Origin: Mangrovihabitans endophyticus
GTDB taxonomy: Bacteria; Actinomycetota; Actinomycetes; Mycobacteriales; Micromonosporaceae
Reading direction: 5' to 3'
Length of the DNA: 64,000 nt
Assembly: GCF_014646155.1 (NCBI RefSeq)
Contig: NZ_BMMX01000001.1
Coordinates: 855,720 to 919,719 of the forward strand
Each line of letters opens with the position of its first letter. Position 1 is the first letter of the stretch. Shown one piece after another: positions 24,128-34,206 of the stretch. A model generated the notes under the pieces. It had not been told where the DNA came from, ran no database searches, and worked only from the letters and a program-made list of their open reading frames with translations. The position numbers and the translations under genes were made by a program.

Positions 24128-24963
24128 CCGGCACCGGAACCACCCGGCGCCGCCGGTTCGCCGAGCGGGTCGTGCTGATCACCGGCAGCAGCCGCGGGTA
24201 CGGGCGGGCCCTGGCCCGGGCGTTCGCCGCCGAGGGAGCGCACCTGGTGCTGAACTCGCACCGCAGCGCCACCGACGGACGCGACCTGGCGAGCGAGATC
24301 AACCGGGCGGGCGACGGGCGGGCCGTGTACGTCTGCACGGACGTCGGCGAGGAGGAGAACCTGCGCGGGCTGGCCGGGCTCGTCGCGGACCAGTTCGGTC
24401 GCATCGACGTCATCGTGCACAACGCGCCGAGCGGTTTCGAGCGCCCGGTCGACGCCACGACCTGGTACGAGTTCGAGGTCGCCATGCGCGTCAACACGTA
24501 CGCGTTGATCGGTCTCGCCCGCTGGTTCCGGCCGCTGTTCGGCGAGCGCGGCAAATTCCTCTACGTCTCCAGCATCGGTGCCGAGCGGGCGCTCGCCGGG
24601 TACGGCACGATCGGCGCCGCCAAGGCGGCCAGCGAGGCGCTGATCCGCTCGCTCGCCCTCGAATGGGCCCCGAGGGTCCAAGCCAACACCATCCGGCCGA
24701 ACATCATTTCGAGCGTCTCGCTACGGTCGTTCAGTTGGTCAGACCTGCTCTGGAAGATCACCGACGAGGAATCCCCGCTGGGCATCCAGGACGTGAGCCG
24801 GCTGGTCGACGTGGCGCTGTGGATGTGCAGCCCGGACGCGGACTACGTCACCGGCCAGGTCATCTCGGCAGACGGCGGTTTCTCCACCACCATGTGCCGC
24901 GACGGTCTCACCATCCAGCAGCGTCCACCGGTGAACGGCGCCCGCACGGTGGTCCGCTCATGA
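24124..24963 (+). CDS. SDR-type enoyl-ACP reductase (FabI/FabL-like)
   Basis: A 279-residue short-chain dehydrogenase. The cofactor motif GSSRGYG is at 21-27, HNAPSG at 99-104, and the catalytic Tyr160 and Lys167 are spaced by six residues (YGTIGAAK). That spacing distinguishes FabI/FabL/FabV-type enoyl reductases from ketoreductases (YxxxK). Start ATG 24124 overlaps the ACP stop and its stop overlaps the PKS start. The likely job is reduction of the double bond made by the synthase's KR and DH domains, giving saturated carbons. A ketoreductase function is possible but less likely. Confidence 0.8.
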   Translation: MTGTGTTRRRRFAERVVLITGSSRGYGRALARAFAAEGAHLVLNSHRSATDGRDLASEINRAGDGRAVYVCTDVGEEENLRGLAGLVADQFGRIDVIVHNAPSGFERPVDATTWYEFEVAMRVNTYALIGLARWFRPLFGERGKFLYVSSIGAERALAGYGTIGAAKAASEALIRSLALEWAPRVQANTIRPNIISSVSLRSFSWSDLLWKITDEESPLGIQDVSRLVDVALWMCSPDADYVTGQVISADGGFSTTMCRDGLTIQQRPPVNGARTVVRS

Positions 24964-27900
24964 GCCGGCCGTTTCAGCCCGTCGCCGTCGTCGCGGCGAC
25001 ATGCCTGCTGCCCGGCGCTCGCACGCTGGAGGACCTGTGGCGCCTGTTCGACGCCGAGGGCACGGCCATCGGCGAGATCCCCCCGGACCGTCTCGACCGG
25101 TCGATCTACTACTCGCCGGATCCGCGTCGCCGCAACACCTCCCCGGCGCGGACGGCGGCGCTGCTGGGGCCGTGGGAGTTCTCGACCCGGCCGAAACTGC
25201 CGCCGCGGCAGGCGATGATGCTCGACCCGACGCATCGGATGGCCATCGAGGTCGGCCAGCGCATCATCGGCGGGCTGGAGAGCCGGTGGCTGCCGCGGCA
25301 GCGGACCGGCGTGTGGGTCGCCAACACGTCCGGAGCGATCGTGAATCAGTTGCGCATGGTGTCCAACCTGGCCTCCGAGCGCTGGGCGCGGCACGCCGCC
25401 GCGCTGCGTCCCGAACTGGCCGAGCGGATCGCCGGCTTCCAGGACGGCTTCCGCGCCCGCAACCCGCATCCCCGCGAGGACGGCGCGATCAGCGGCAACA
25501 TCCTGTCCGGCCGGATGGCGAACTATTTCGACCTGCGGGGCCCGCAGATGTCCCTGGACGCCGCCTGCGCGAGCTCGATGGCCGGGCTGCGGGCCGCCGC
25601 GATGGCCCTGGAGGCGGGCACCGTGGACATGGCGCTGGTCGCCGCGATCGGGGTGCAGTGCCAGGAGCAGTTCGTCGTGCAGTCGAAGGCGCGGGCGATC
25701 GCGGTGGATCCGTCGTTCCCCTTCGACCGCGACGCGGCGGGCTTCATCCCGGGCGAGGGGGCGATCATGGTCGCCCTGGTCCGTGCCGAGGACGCGGAAC
25801 CGCACGACCTGCCCGTGCTCGGGGTCATCCGCTCGATCGGTGCCGGTCTCAACGGGCGGGGCACGTCGGCCTGGTCGCCGTCGGAGTCCGCCGAGCGCCA
25901 GGCCATCACCCGGGCGTGGGACGAGGCGGAGTTCAGCCCGGACGGCCCGGACGGCGGGATGGACTACATCGAGGCGCACGGCACGGCCACTCAGGTCGGT
26001 GACCGCATCGAGCATGCGGCGATGCTCGCCACGTACGGCAAGGCGTCGCACGCGGGCCCGATCCCGTTCGGCTCGGTGAAGTCCGTCGTCGGCCATCTGG
26101 TCGAAGGCGCGGGACTGGCGGGCGTGCTGCGCGCCCTCTACCTGTTCGACACCGGCCACGTGCCCGCGAGCGTCGGCGTGCGAGAGCCGGCGGACTATGT
26201 CACGGCGAACGCGGACCGGCTGCGCCTGGCCCGGCACCGCGAGCGGCTCGCTCCCGGCGACGGCCGACCGCGGCGCGTCGGCGTCAGCAGTTTCGGCGTC
26301 GGCGGCGTCAACTACCACGCCATCATCGAGTCTCGGCCGGACCGGCCGATGCCGCCGCGCCGGGGTGCGCCGAGCACGCCGATCGCGGTCGTCGGCCTCT
26401 CCGGGATCATGCCGGAAGCGCCGGACACCGCGGCGGTGTGGGAGCAGTTGCGGGCCGGTGCGGCGGTGCGGCGACCGCTGCGCCGGCACATCCCCGACTT
26501 CGACCTCTACCAGGATCCGGACGCCTCGCGCCGGGACCGCACCGTCTGCCCGACCGCGTCCATCGTGGAGCGGCCGGTGCTCGGTCAGCCGGTGCGCTGG
26601 CGTGTCACCCCGAAGCACGCGGCCGTCCTGTTCTCCGACCACGTCCTGCTGCTGAACGCGGCGACCGCCCTCGCGGACGCCGGCGTGGTGCCCGCCTCCG
26701 CCGAGTCACGTGCCCGTTCCGGCGTCTACATCACCGACGTGATGGACGGCGACAGCCGCAACGACGTGATGGCGACGCTCGTGTTCGAGCGCTGGTGGCA
26801 CGAGCTGCGCTCGGAGCTCGGCGAAACCACCGCCGGGGCGCTCGACGAGCAGTTGCGCGCCGACCCGGTGTTGCGGTTGCGGGCGGTGAGCGCGGACGAC
26901 TCCATGGCCGGCCAGGGAGTGCAGGGGGCGACCCGGGTGGCCGCGGGTCTCGGCCTCGACGGCCAGGCGATCGCGGTGAACTCCGCGTGTGCCTCCGGCC
27001 TGGCCGCGATGGACATGGCCATCCGGGAGCTGCGCGCGGGAGCGCTCGACTTCGCCCTGGTGGGCGGGGCCAGCCTGGCCGTCGACGAGGCGAACCAGGT
27101 GGCGCTGTCGGCGATCGGCTCGCTGAGCGCCACCGGGAGTGGCCGCCCGTACGACGAACGGGCGGACGGTTTCGTCATCGGCAGCGGCGCGGTCTGGCTG
27201 GCCGTCAAGCGGCTGACCGACGCCGAACGCGACGGCGACCGGGTGCTCGCGGTGATCCGCGAATGCGCCGGCACGAGCGACGGGCGGGGCCGCAGCCTGC
27301 TCGCGCCGAGCCGGGAGGGTCGCCGCGACGTGATCCGGGAAACCTTCGAGCGGGCCGGGATAGAGCCCGGGTCGGTGCAGTACGTGGAAGGCCACGGCGC
27401 CGCCAACGTGCTCGGCGACTCCTCCGAGCTGGAGGCCATCGGCCTCGCCATGGGAACGCCGGAAAACCCGGTCCGGGTGGGCAGTATCAAGGGCAACTAC
27501 GGCCATCTCAAGGGACCGGCCGCGCTGGCGGGCCTGATGAAGGTGATCCTCGCGTTGCGTGCACGAACCTTCGTGCCCACCCCGGGATTCGTCCGCGGCG
27601 CGGAGCTGCCTCATGTGGACGGCCGCTTGGTGCGGGTCGTCGACCGCGGGGCCCCCTGGCCGCCGAACCGGGCCGGGCAGCCGCGCCGGGCATCCGTCAA
27701 CGCCTTCGGCCTCGGTGGCACCAATTTTCACCTCATCGTCGACGAATACCGCCCCGACGAGCCGTCCCCCGCCTCCTCGACGCCGCGCATCGGTGCCGCG
27801 TCCGCCGCGGAACTGGCCGAGAAGCTGCACACCGCCGAGCAGACGGCGGAGCCGGACGCTGCCTGGCGCGCCGCCGTGTTCGTCCGCGAATCGAAGGCTC

Positions 27901-30900
27901 AGCGCGCGGTGCGCGGAGTCCTCGCCGGGCAGGTCACCGCCGCCGGGAGCGACGACGCCTCGGGCATGTCCGATTCCGGTGGCTGGTCGGCTCCGGGCGC
28001 CCGCACCGGGCCCGTCGCCGCGATGTTCCCGGGACAGGCCGGCACCGAACACTTCGACGCGGTCGCCTGGCTGTGCGCGGCCTCGCCGGACGGCGCGCAA
28101 GCCCTGGATCTGCTGGAAACCCGGATCGACGAACCCGGACGGCGGATCGCCGCCGCCCTGCGCGCCCGGTCGCTGGACCGGCTCGGCGACCTGCGCCGCC
28201 GCTCCGGCACCTCGCAACTGCTCGGCCTGCTGGCCTCCGTGCTCACCGTCCGGAGGCTGAGCGCGCGCCACGGCTCGCCGTTGATCCATCTGGGACACAG
28301 CGCGGGTGAGTTCGCGGCCCTGGTCGCGGCGGGCAGCATCGACCTGTCCGACGCCGTCCGGCTGGTCTGGCGCCGCGGCATCCTCGCCGAGGAGGAGACC
28401 GGTGGGCGCGCGGGGCTGATGGCCGCCGTGTTCACCTCCAGCGAGCAGGCCGAAGAGCTGGTCGCGGCCGAGCCGGACGCGTACGTGAGCACGGTGAACG
28501 GACCTCGCCTGTGTGTCATCGGCGGATGGGCGGATCCGGTGCGCCGCGTGCTCGCGCGGGCGGCCTCCGCCGGCCTGCGGACCGCGGAGCTCGACATCGC
28601 GCTGCCGTTCCACACGCCGCTGCTGGCCGGTGCCGTGCCGAAGCTGCGCGCGGAGCTGGCCGGCATCGAGGTCCGCCCGCCGCGGATGCCGGTCTACGCG
28701 GCCGCACTGGGCGCAACCTATCCGGACGGGACCGACCCGGACGTGATCCGCGACTGCGTCGCCGCGCTCTACACCCGGCCGGTGCGGCTCGACCACCTCC
28801 TGCGGCGCGCCCACGCGACCGGCGTGCGGCGCTTCGTGGAGTGCGGCACCGGCCGGTCGCTGTGCAAGGCGGTCACCGCCGTGCACGGCACCGCGCCGCA
28901 CCTCGCCGTCGCGGGCGTCCTCGCCGCGGCGGAGGGGTTCGACCGCATCGACGCCGCGCTGTGGGTGGCCGGGGTGACCGATGCCGGCCACCCGCCGTCA
29001 GCCTTCCAGGTCCACACGCCGGTGACGGAGACCTCGACGAAGCCGGTGCCGCCCTGGCCCGGCGAACCCTGGCTCGGCACCAGCGTGACGGTCGCCGGGG
29101 TGGACGACACCGGTCCGGCGCGACAGTGGCTCGACGGGCTCAGTCGGCGACTGTCCGAGGCTGGCGCGACGGTGCGCGCGGCCGGCATCGCCGAGCTCAG
29201 CACGGGCGCCGCAGGCGCCGCCGATCGGGTGCCGGTCCCCGAGCTCGCCGCCGCACTGGCCGCGACGGCCGGGCCGCGCTGGCTGTTCTGGGTCGCCCCG
29301 CCGACCGGTACGGTCGTCCCGGCACGGACCATGGCCGAGCTGGCATGTCTGCGCGCGGCGGTCCGGGGCCTCGCCGAGGGATGGGAGGCCGGTCGGCCCG
29401 GCGGCCTGGTCGTGGTGACCTCCCTCGACGGACGCCTGGGCGACACGGTGAGCCTGCTCAACCCGGCCGGCGGGGGATACGCCGGGTTCGTCCGCGCCCT
29501 CGCGCAGGAGTATCCCCGGGCCTCGGTGACCCTGGTGGACGTGGGCCGGGATGTCGGTGCCGCCGCCGGCCCCGCCACGATCGTCCGGCTGGGCCGGCCT
29601 CCGGCGGGCCGCCACGAGACCGGACTGGGCGCCACCGGCATGTCGTCGACGCGACTCGCCGCGCTGCCCGTCGGCCCGGACGAGCCGCAGACCGAGGCCA
29701 CCGCCCTGCTCGGGGCGCTACGCGAACCGGATGCCGCGATCGTCGTGTCCGGCGGGACCACGGGGATCGTCGCGCAGGTTCTGCTGGCGGCGGCCCGCCG
29801 GTCCGCGGTCCCGCTGCCGGGCCGGCTGGTTCTGGTCAGCCGCACCGCCCCCGGTGCCGCCGCGGTGGATCCGGAGGCTGAGCTGACGCAGTTGCGCAGC
29901 CGCCGCAAGGCCGAACTGCTCACCTGGCGGCGGGCGCATCCCGGTGCCACGCTGCACGACTTCGAGCGGCACTGGAAGCGGCTGCTGCACGCGGCGGAGG
30001 GCCGGGTCACCCTGCACCGGTTGCGCGAATGCGGCGTCGATGCGCGCCATGTGGTGGCCGACGTCTGCGACGGACGCCAGACGCGCGCCCTGGGCGAGCA
30101 ACTGCGCATGGACGGCCTGCGCATGCGCACGATTCTGCACGGCGCCGGCATCGAACGGTCCAGCCGGATCATCGACAAGCCGGCCGCCGAGTGGGAGGAC
30201 ACCGTCGCCGTCAAGCTGCTCGGCCTGCACCACCTGGTCGCCGCGGCCGGCGACGATCTGCGGCTGCTCGTCGCGTACGGCTCGGTGTCCGGATCTCTGG
30301 GGCTGCCCGGTCAGACGGACTACTCCGCCGCCAACGAGTACCTCGCCGCCGCGATCACCCGCCTGCGTGCCGAACGGCCGGGGCTGGTGGCGCAATACCT
30401 CGGTTGGCCGGCCTGGGACGAAGTGGGGCTCGCGGCCGATGCCGGCGTCAAACGCAAGCTGCAGGACGCCATGGGCCTGCGCTACCTGACGCCGCAGGAG
30501 GGCGCCCGATGGGCACTGAGCCTGACCGGGCAGGCCGCCACCCTGCCACCGCGGTTGATCGTGCTGCCCCGCGACGCGCCGCCGCTGCTCGCCGACCGGG
30601 TGGCGCCCGGCGAGCCGCCGGCCCGCCGGTGGTGGCTCGTGGACAGCATCACCCGGCGCGACGGCGGCACGCGGATCCGTCGGTGTTACGACACCGCCGA
30701 CCCGCGGGACGCCGAGCTGACCGGGCACCGGGTGCGCGGCAACATCCGGGTGGCCGCCGTGCAGATCGTCGAACAGTTCGCCGAGGCGTACGCGGCGGCG
30801 CGCGGGATCGCGACCGGGCCGGTGGAACTGTGCGACGTCGCGTTCCGGCAGGGCCTGGTGACCGGCCGCCGCGGTCGCCGTCCGGTCACCGTCGACGTCG

Positions 30901-31514
30901 TGGACGGGCCGGACGGCGAGGCGGCACTGCGGCTGTCGACCGTGCCGTTGCTGGACGGTGACCTGCCGGGGCCGGGCACCGTGCTGCTCGCCACCGCGAC
31001 CGGCCGGACACCGCCCGCCGGCGCGCCGCGCGAGCACGTCGACGTGGGCTCGGCGGTGCCCGCCGGTCAGCCGATCGATCTGCTGGAGCTAGCCGCCCTC
31101 TTCGGCATCGCCTACTCCGGCCGGTTCGCCACGGCGGTCACGCCGCTGCGGCATCCGGAGTTCGCGGTGGCCGGCACGTTCCAGCCCGGACCCGCGCCGC
31201 CGCGCGCGGGAGCTTGCCTGAGCGACCCCGCCGCCGTGGACACCGCGCTGCGCACCGTGGCGGCTGCCGCGGACGGCGACGAGACGGCGGACCGCGGGCT
31301 GCCCAGCGCGATCGAGCGTCTGGTGCTGCACACCCCGGCGCGGGACGCCGGCCCGCGGCGGTACGCCTTCGTCCGCGCCCGCCCGGGCGGCGGATACGAC
31401 GTCCTGTTCACCGACGCCCACGGCGACGCGCTGACCAGCCTGTACGGGCTCCGGTTGCAGACGCCGTCCGATCACAGCGGCACCGGCGTATCGACAGCGA
31501 GGAGTGAGACGTGA
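24960..31514 (+). CDS. Iterative-type synthase KS-KS-AT-KR-DH (PUFA/secondary-lipid synthase-like)
   Basis: A 2184-residue multidomain protein. KS1 has active-site C203 (LDAACASSM) with EAHGTAT and SVVGHLVEGAG. KS2 has C677 (VNSACASGL), EGHGAANVLGDSSE and GNYGHLKGPAA, so both Cys-His-His triads look intact. AT carries GHSAGEF with S1114. KR (about 1590-1860) has GGTTGIVAQVLL and catalytic Y1788 (GQTDYSAANEY). A C-terminal hotdog region (about 1915-2160) begins GHRVRGNIRV, a degenerate dehydratase motif. There is no internal ACP or thioesterase; the discrete ACP two genes upstream probably serves it. This resembles PfaA/PfaC rearranged into one chain. It starts at ATG 24960, overlapping the reductase stop. 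Confidence 0.88.
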   Translation: MSRPFQPVAVVAATCLLPGARTLEDLWRLFDAEGTAIGEIPPDRLDRSIYYSPDPRRRNTSPARTAALLGPWEFSTRPKLPPRQAMMLDPTHRMAIEVGQRIIGGLESRWLPRQRTGVWVANTSGAIVNQLRMVSNLASERWARHAAALRPELAERIAGFQDGFRARNPHPREDGAISGNILSGRMANYFDLRGPQMSLDAACASSMAGLRAAAMALEAGTVDMALVAAIGVQCQEQFVVQSKARAIAVDPSFPFDRDAAGFIPGEGAIMVALVRAEDAEPHDLPVLGVIRSIGAGLNGRGTSAWSPSESAERQAITRAWDEAEFSPDGPDGGMDYIEAHGTATQVGDRIEHAAMLATYGKASHAGPIPFGSVKSVVGHLVEGAGLAGVLRALYLFDTGHVPASVGVREPADYVTANADRLRLARHRERLAPGDGRPRRVGVSSFGVGGVNYHAIIESRPDRPMPPRRGAPSTPIAVVGLSGIMPEAPDTAAVWEQLRAGAAVRRPLRRHIPDFDLYQDPDASRRDRTVCPTASIVERPVLGQPVRWRVTPKHAAVLFSDHVLLLNAATALADAGVVPASAESRARSGVYITDVMDGDSRNDVMATLVFERWWHELRSELGETTAGALDEQLRADPVLRLRAVSADDSMAGQGVQGATRVAAGLGLDGQAIAVNSACASGLAAMDMAIRELRAGALDFALVGGASLAVDEANQVALSAIGSLSATGSGRPYDERADGFVIGSGAVWLAVKRLTDAERDGDRVLAVIRECAGTSDGRGRSLLAPSREGRRDVIRETFERAGIEPGSVQYVEGHGAANVLGDSSELEAIGLAMGTPENPVRVGSIKGNYGHLKGPAALAGLMKVILALRARTFVPTPGFVRGAELPHVDGRLVRVVDRGAPWPPNRAGQPRRASVNAFGLGGTNFHLIVDEYRPDEPSPASSTPRIGAASAAELAEKLHTAEQTAEPDAAWRAAVFVRESKAQRAVRGVLAGQVTAAGSDDASGMSDSGGWSAPGARTGPVAAMFPGQAGTEHFDAVAWLCAASPDGAQALDLLETRIDEPGRRIAAALRARSLDRLGDLRRRSGTSQLLGLLASVLTVRRLSARHGSPLIHLGHSAGEFAALVAAGSIDLSDAVRLVWRRGILAEEETGGRAGLMAAVFTSSEQAEELVAAEPDAYVSTVNGPRLCVIGGWADPVRRVLARAASAGLRTAELDIALPFHTPLLAGAVPKLRAELAGIEVRPPRMPVYAAALGATYPDGTDPDVIRDCVAALYTRPVRLDHLLRRAHATGVRRFVECGTGRSLCKAVTAVHGTAPHLAVAGVLAAAEGFDRIDAALWVAGVTDAGHPPSAFQVHTPVTETSTKPVPPWPGEPWLGTSVTVAGVDDTGPARQWLDGLSRRLSEAGATVRAAGIAELSTGAAGAADRVPVPELAAALAATAGPRWLFWVAPPTGTVVPARTMAELACLRAAVRGLAEGWEAGRPGGLVVVTSLDGRLGDTVSLLNPAGGGYAGFVRALAQEYPRASVTLVDVGRDVGAAAGPATIVRLGRPPAGRHETGLGATGMSSTRLAALPVGPDEPQTEATALLGALREPDAAIVVSGGTTGIVAQVLLAAARRSAVPLPGRLVLVSRTAPGAAAVDPEAELTQLRSRRKAELLTWRRAHPGATLHDFERHWKRLLHAAEGRVTLHRLRECGVDARHVVADVCDGRQTRALGEQLRMDGLRMRTILHGAGIERSSRIIDKPAAEWEDTVAVKLLGLHHLVAAAGDDLRLLVAYGSVSGSLGLPGQTDYSAANEYLAAAITRLRAERPGLVAQYLGWPAWDEVGLAADAGVKRKLQDAMGLRYLTPQEGARWALSLTGQAATLPPRLIVLPRDAPPLLADRVAPGEPPARRWWLVDSITRRDGGTRIRRCYDTADPRDAELTGHRVRGNIRVAAVQIVEQFAEAYAAARGIATGPVELCDVAFRQGLVTGRRGRRPVTVDVVDGPDGEAALRLSTVPLLDGDLPGPGTVLLATATGRTPPAGAPREHVDVGSAVPAGQPIDLLELAALFGIAYSGRFATAVTPLRHPEFAVAGTFQPGPAPPRAGACLSDPAAVDTALRTVAAAADGDETADRGLPSAIERLVLHTPARDAGPRRYAFVRARPGGGYDVLFTDAHGDALTSLYGLRLQTPSDHSGTGVSTARSET

Positions 31515-32500
31515 AGGACCGTGTACTGATCTTTGGTGGCCGTGGCCTGATCGGGCACGCGCTCGCCAGACGCCTGTCCCGGCGAGCGGAGCCGGTGCAG
31601 ACCGTCGTCGCCGACCTGGACCAGGCGCGCCTGCCGGACGACCCGTTCGGCACCTGCGAGCGCATCGTCCGGCTGCGCCACGCCGCCGTCGCCGAGCTGG
31701 CCACCGTGGTGCCGACGGACGTCCGCGACGCGCAGGCGGTGCGCGCCGTCGTCGACGAGGTGGACCCGACCGTGGTGGTTCACCTGGCCGCCGTGTCGGT
31801 GGCGGACGACGCCGCGCGCCATCCGGAGCTGACGCACCAGACGAACGTGGGCGGGCTGCGCAACGTGCTCGACGCCCTCGGCGGGCGCGACACCCGGCTC
31901 GTGTTCGTGTCGTCGAGCTTCGTCTACGGCGACTTCGAGACGCCGTCGGTGGACGAACGACACCCGCTGCGCCCCCGTGGTCCGTACGGCGTCACCAAGT
32001 TCCACGGTGAGCAGGCCGTCCGCGAGGCGCGGTCGCTGGGCGGACTGCCCTCGGTGATCATCCGTCCGTCCGCGGCGTATGGACCGTACGACTCCAACCG
32101 GCGCATCGTGCAGAAGCTCCTGGAGGAGGCACGGGCGGGCCGGCACAGCGAGTTGCGTGGCGCCGACGGCGTGCTGGACTTCACCTACGTCGACGATCTC
32201 GCGGCCGGCCTCGAGCTGGCCGCCTTCCACCCGCAGGCCCCGGGTCGCACCTTCAACATGACCGCCGGCAAGGGCCGTTCGCTGCGAGACCTCGCCGAGA
32301 TCTTGCACCGGCACTTCCCGGGCCACACCGTCAGCGAAACACCGGCCGACCCGAACCGGCCCCGGCGCGGCACCCTCGACGTCGCCCATGCGCGCTTCGT
32401 CCTCGGATACGAGCCCGAGTGGGACCTGGCGCAGGGGGTCGCCGAGTGCGTCGCCTTCTACCGCATGCTCGACGACGCCGACGCCCCGGTAGCGGGGTGA
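31511..32500 (+). CDS. NAD-dependent sugar epimerase/dehydratase
   Basis: A 329-residue extended SDR. FGGRGLIGHALA (residues 8-19) is the GxxGxxG nucleotide loop. Catalytic Tyr and Lys lie in YGVTK (about 157-161), with SSSFVYGD upstream as the serine region and RPSAAYGPYDSN after. Such enzymes epimerise or dehydrate NDP-sugars. With the downstream UDP-glucose dehydrogenase and DegT aminotransferase, it may act on UDP-glucuronate-type sugars. GTG 31511 overlaps the PKS stop (GTGA), coupling lipid and sugar genes in one operon. Confidence 0.85.
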   Translation: MKDRVLIFGGRGLIGHALARRLSRRAEPVQTVVADLDQARLPDDPFGTCERIVRLRHAAVAELATVVPTDVRDAQAVRAVVDEVDPTVVVHLAAVSVADDAARHPELTHQTNVGGLRNVLDALGGRDTRLVFVSSSFVYGDFETPSVDERHPLRPRGPYGVTKFHGEQAVREARSLGGLPSVIIRPSAAYGPYDSNRRIVQKLLEEARAGRHSELRGADGVLDFTYVDDLAAGLELAAFHPQAPGRTFNMTAGKGRSLRDLAEILHRHFPGHTVSETPADPNRPRRGTLDVAHARFVLGYEPEWDLAQGVAECVAFYRMLDDADAPVAG

Positions 32501-34206
32501 GTCGCGTGCTGCGAGTTCTGCATCTGGTCCCGGTGGCGCAGGAGAAGACGCTGCGCACCGTCGCCTCGCTGGCCCGCGCCCTCGCTGCCGAGCAGGTCGA
32601 GAGCGAAATCATGATCGGCTGTCCGGACGGCTGCACGGTGTCCGCGAGCTGGACCGACCGCGTGACGACGACCACCTTCCGGACGCCCGCGGACGACGCG
32701 GTGGCCGTGCTGGCCGTGGGCGTGCCGGCGCTGGCCGGCCGGATCGCCGACCACGACCTGCTGCACGTGCACGACGCCCTGCTGGGTCCGCAGCTCGCGG
32801 CGGCCGTGCACGCGCTGACCGCCGTGCCGTACCTGACCTCGGACCACGCCGCCGACGGCACCGGCGACGAGGCGTTCGGCAAGGTGGAGCCGGGCTGGCT
32901 GCGCACCGTCAACCGGTACGGCGCCGTGCTGCTCACCGCCGCGCCGCACCGGTTCGACGCGCCGGCGGTGCCGGTGCATCCGCTGCCCGGCCCGGACGAC
33001 GCGGCGGCGGCTCGGCGGCAGCGCGAGATCTACGCGGCGGTGCTTGAGCACCGGCCCATTCCCCAGGACGATCGACAACCCACGGTTCGCATGGCCCTGC
33101 CCGACGTGACGGCGGCGGAGCTGACCGCGGCGAGCCGTGCCCTGGCCTCCGCCAAGCTCAGCGCCGGCCCCCATGTGGAGGGTTTCGAACGCGAGTTCGC
33201 CGCGTGGCACGGCGTCGCGGACGCGGTCGCGGTCAACTCCGCCGCCGCGGCGCTGTTCGCCGTCCTGCGCTGCGCCGACATCCGCGGCGAGGTGATCGTG
33301 CCCAGCTTCACCTGGGCGGCCACCGCCAACGCCGTCTGCGCCGCGGGCGCCACCCCGGTGTGGGTGGACATCGACGAGGACACCCTCGGGCTCGGACCCG
33401 AGCGCGTCGCGGCGGCGATCGGGCCCCGCACCGAGGCGGTGCTGCCTGTGCACTATGCCGGCCATCCCGTCCGCATCGCCGAACTCGCCGGCTTGTGCCG
33501 GCAGCACGGCTTGCTGCTGGTGGAAGACGCCGCCGAGGCGGCCGGTGCGCGCCAGCACGGCAGGCCGGTCGGCACCTGGGGGGTCGGCTGCTTCAGCTTC
33601 TACGGCACGAAGAACATGACGACCGGTGGCGAGGGCGGGATGGTGACCACGAACGACCCGTCCCTCGCGGCCCGGATCCGCACGCTGCGCGCGCACGGGA
33701 TGCGCCCGGTGCCCGGTGCCCGTCATCCGTGGAAGAAGGAAGCCGTGACGGCCGGCTTCAACTTCCGGATGCCCGAACCCCTCGCCGCGGTGGGTCGCGA
33801 ACAACTGAGCCGCCTGGACGCGATGAACGCGCGGCGGCATGCCATCGCCGAGCAGTTCGACGAGGGACTGGACGTGCTGGGGGACCGGGTGCGGCCGCAG
33901 CGCGAGCTGCCGGGCTTTCGCCACGTCTATCACATGTACGTGGTGCGGCTCGCCGTCACCGCGGCCCGCGACGAGCTGGTGGCCCGGTTGCGCGCCCGCG
34001 GCGTCGAAGCCTCCGTCCACTTCGATCCGCCGGTGCACCGGCACGCGTATTACCGGGACCGTTGTCCGGCGGCGGACGGGGCGCTGCCGAACACCGACGC
34101 CGCGTCGGCCGGCGTGGTGACCCTCCCGCTGTACACGACGATGCCGCCCGGCTCGGTGCGCCGGGTGCTCGACGAGTTCACCGCAGCGGTCGAGGATCTC
34201 GCATGA
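32497..34206 (+). CDS. Glycosyltransferase-like domain fused to DegT/DnrJ aminotransferase
   Basis: A 569-residue protein. The first ~190 residues look like the N-terminal half of a GT-B (GT4) glycosyltransferase: RVLHLVPVAQEKTLRTV, then HDLLHVHDALLGPQ and PYLTSDHAA. From about residue 200 it is a DegT/DnrJ/EryC1 sugar aminotransferase with PLP lysine K372 (FYGTKNMTTGGEGGM) and VEDAAEAAGA for the cofactor Asp. The junction is continuous with no stop or frameshift. GTG 32497 overlaps the epimerase stop. The aminotransferase would place an amino group on a keto-sugar. The attached half-domain may deliver a nucleotide sugar or be a regulatory remnant. Confidence 0.8.
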   Translation: MSRVLRVLHLVPVAQEKTLRTVASLARALAAEQVESEIMIGCPDGCTVSASWTDRVTTTTFRTPADDAVAVLAVGVPALAGRIADHDLLHVHDALLGPQLAAAVHALTAVPYLTSDHAADGTGDEAFGKVEPGWLRTVNRYGAVLLTAAPHRFDAPAVPVHPLPGPDDAAAARRQREIYAAVLEHRPIPQDDRQPTVRMALPDVTAAELTAASRALASAKLSAGPHVEGFEREFAAWHGVADAVAVNSAAAALFAVLRCADIRGEVIVPSFTWAATANAVCAAGATPVWVDIDEDTLGLGPERVAAAIGPRTEAVLPVHYAGHPVRIAELAGLCRQHGLLLVEDAAEAAGARQHGRPVGTWGVGCFSFYGTKNMTTGGEGGMVTTNDPSLAARIRTLRAHGMRPVPGARHPWKKEAVTAGFNFRMPEPLAAVGREQLSRLDAMNARRHAIAEQFDEGLDVLGDRVRPQRELPGFRHVYHMYVVRLAVTAARDELVARLRARGVEASVHFDPPVHRHAYYRDRCPAADGALPNTDAASAGVVTLPLYTTMPPGSVRRVLDEFTAAVEDLA

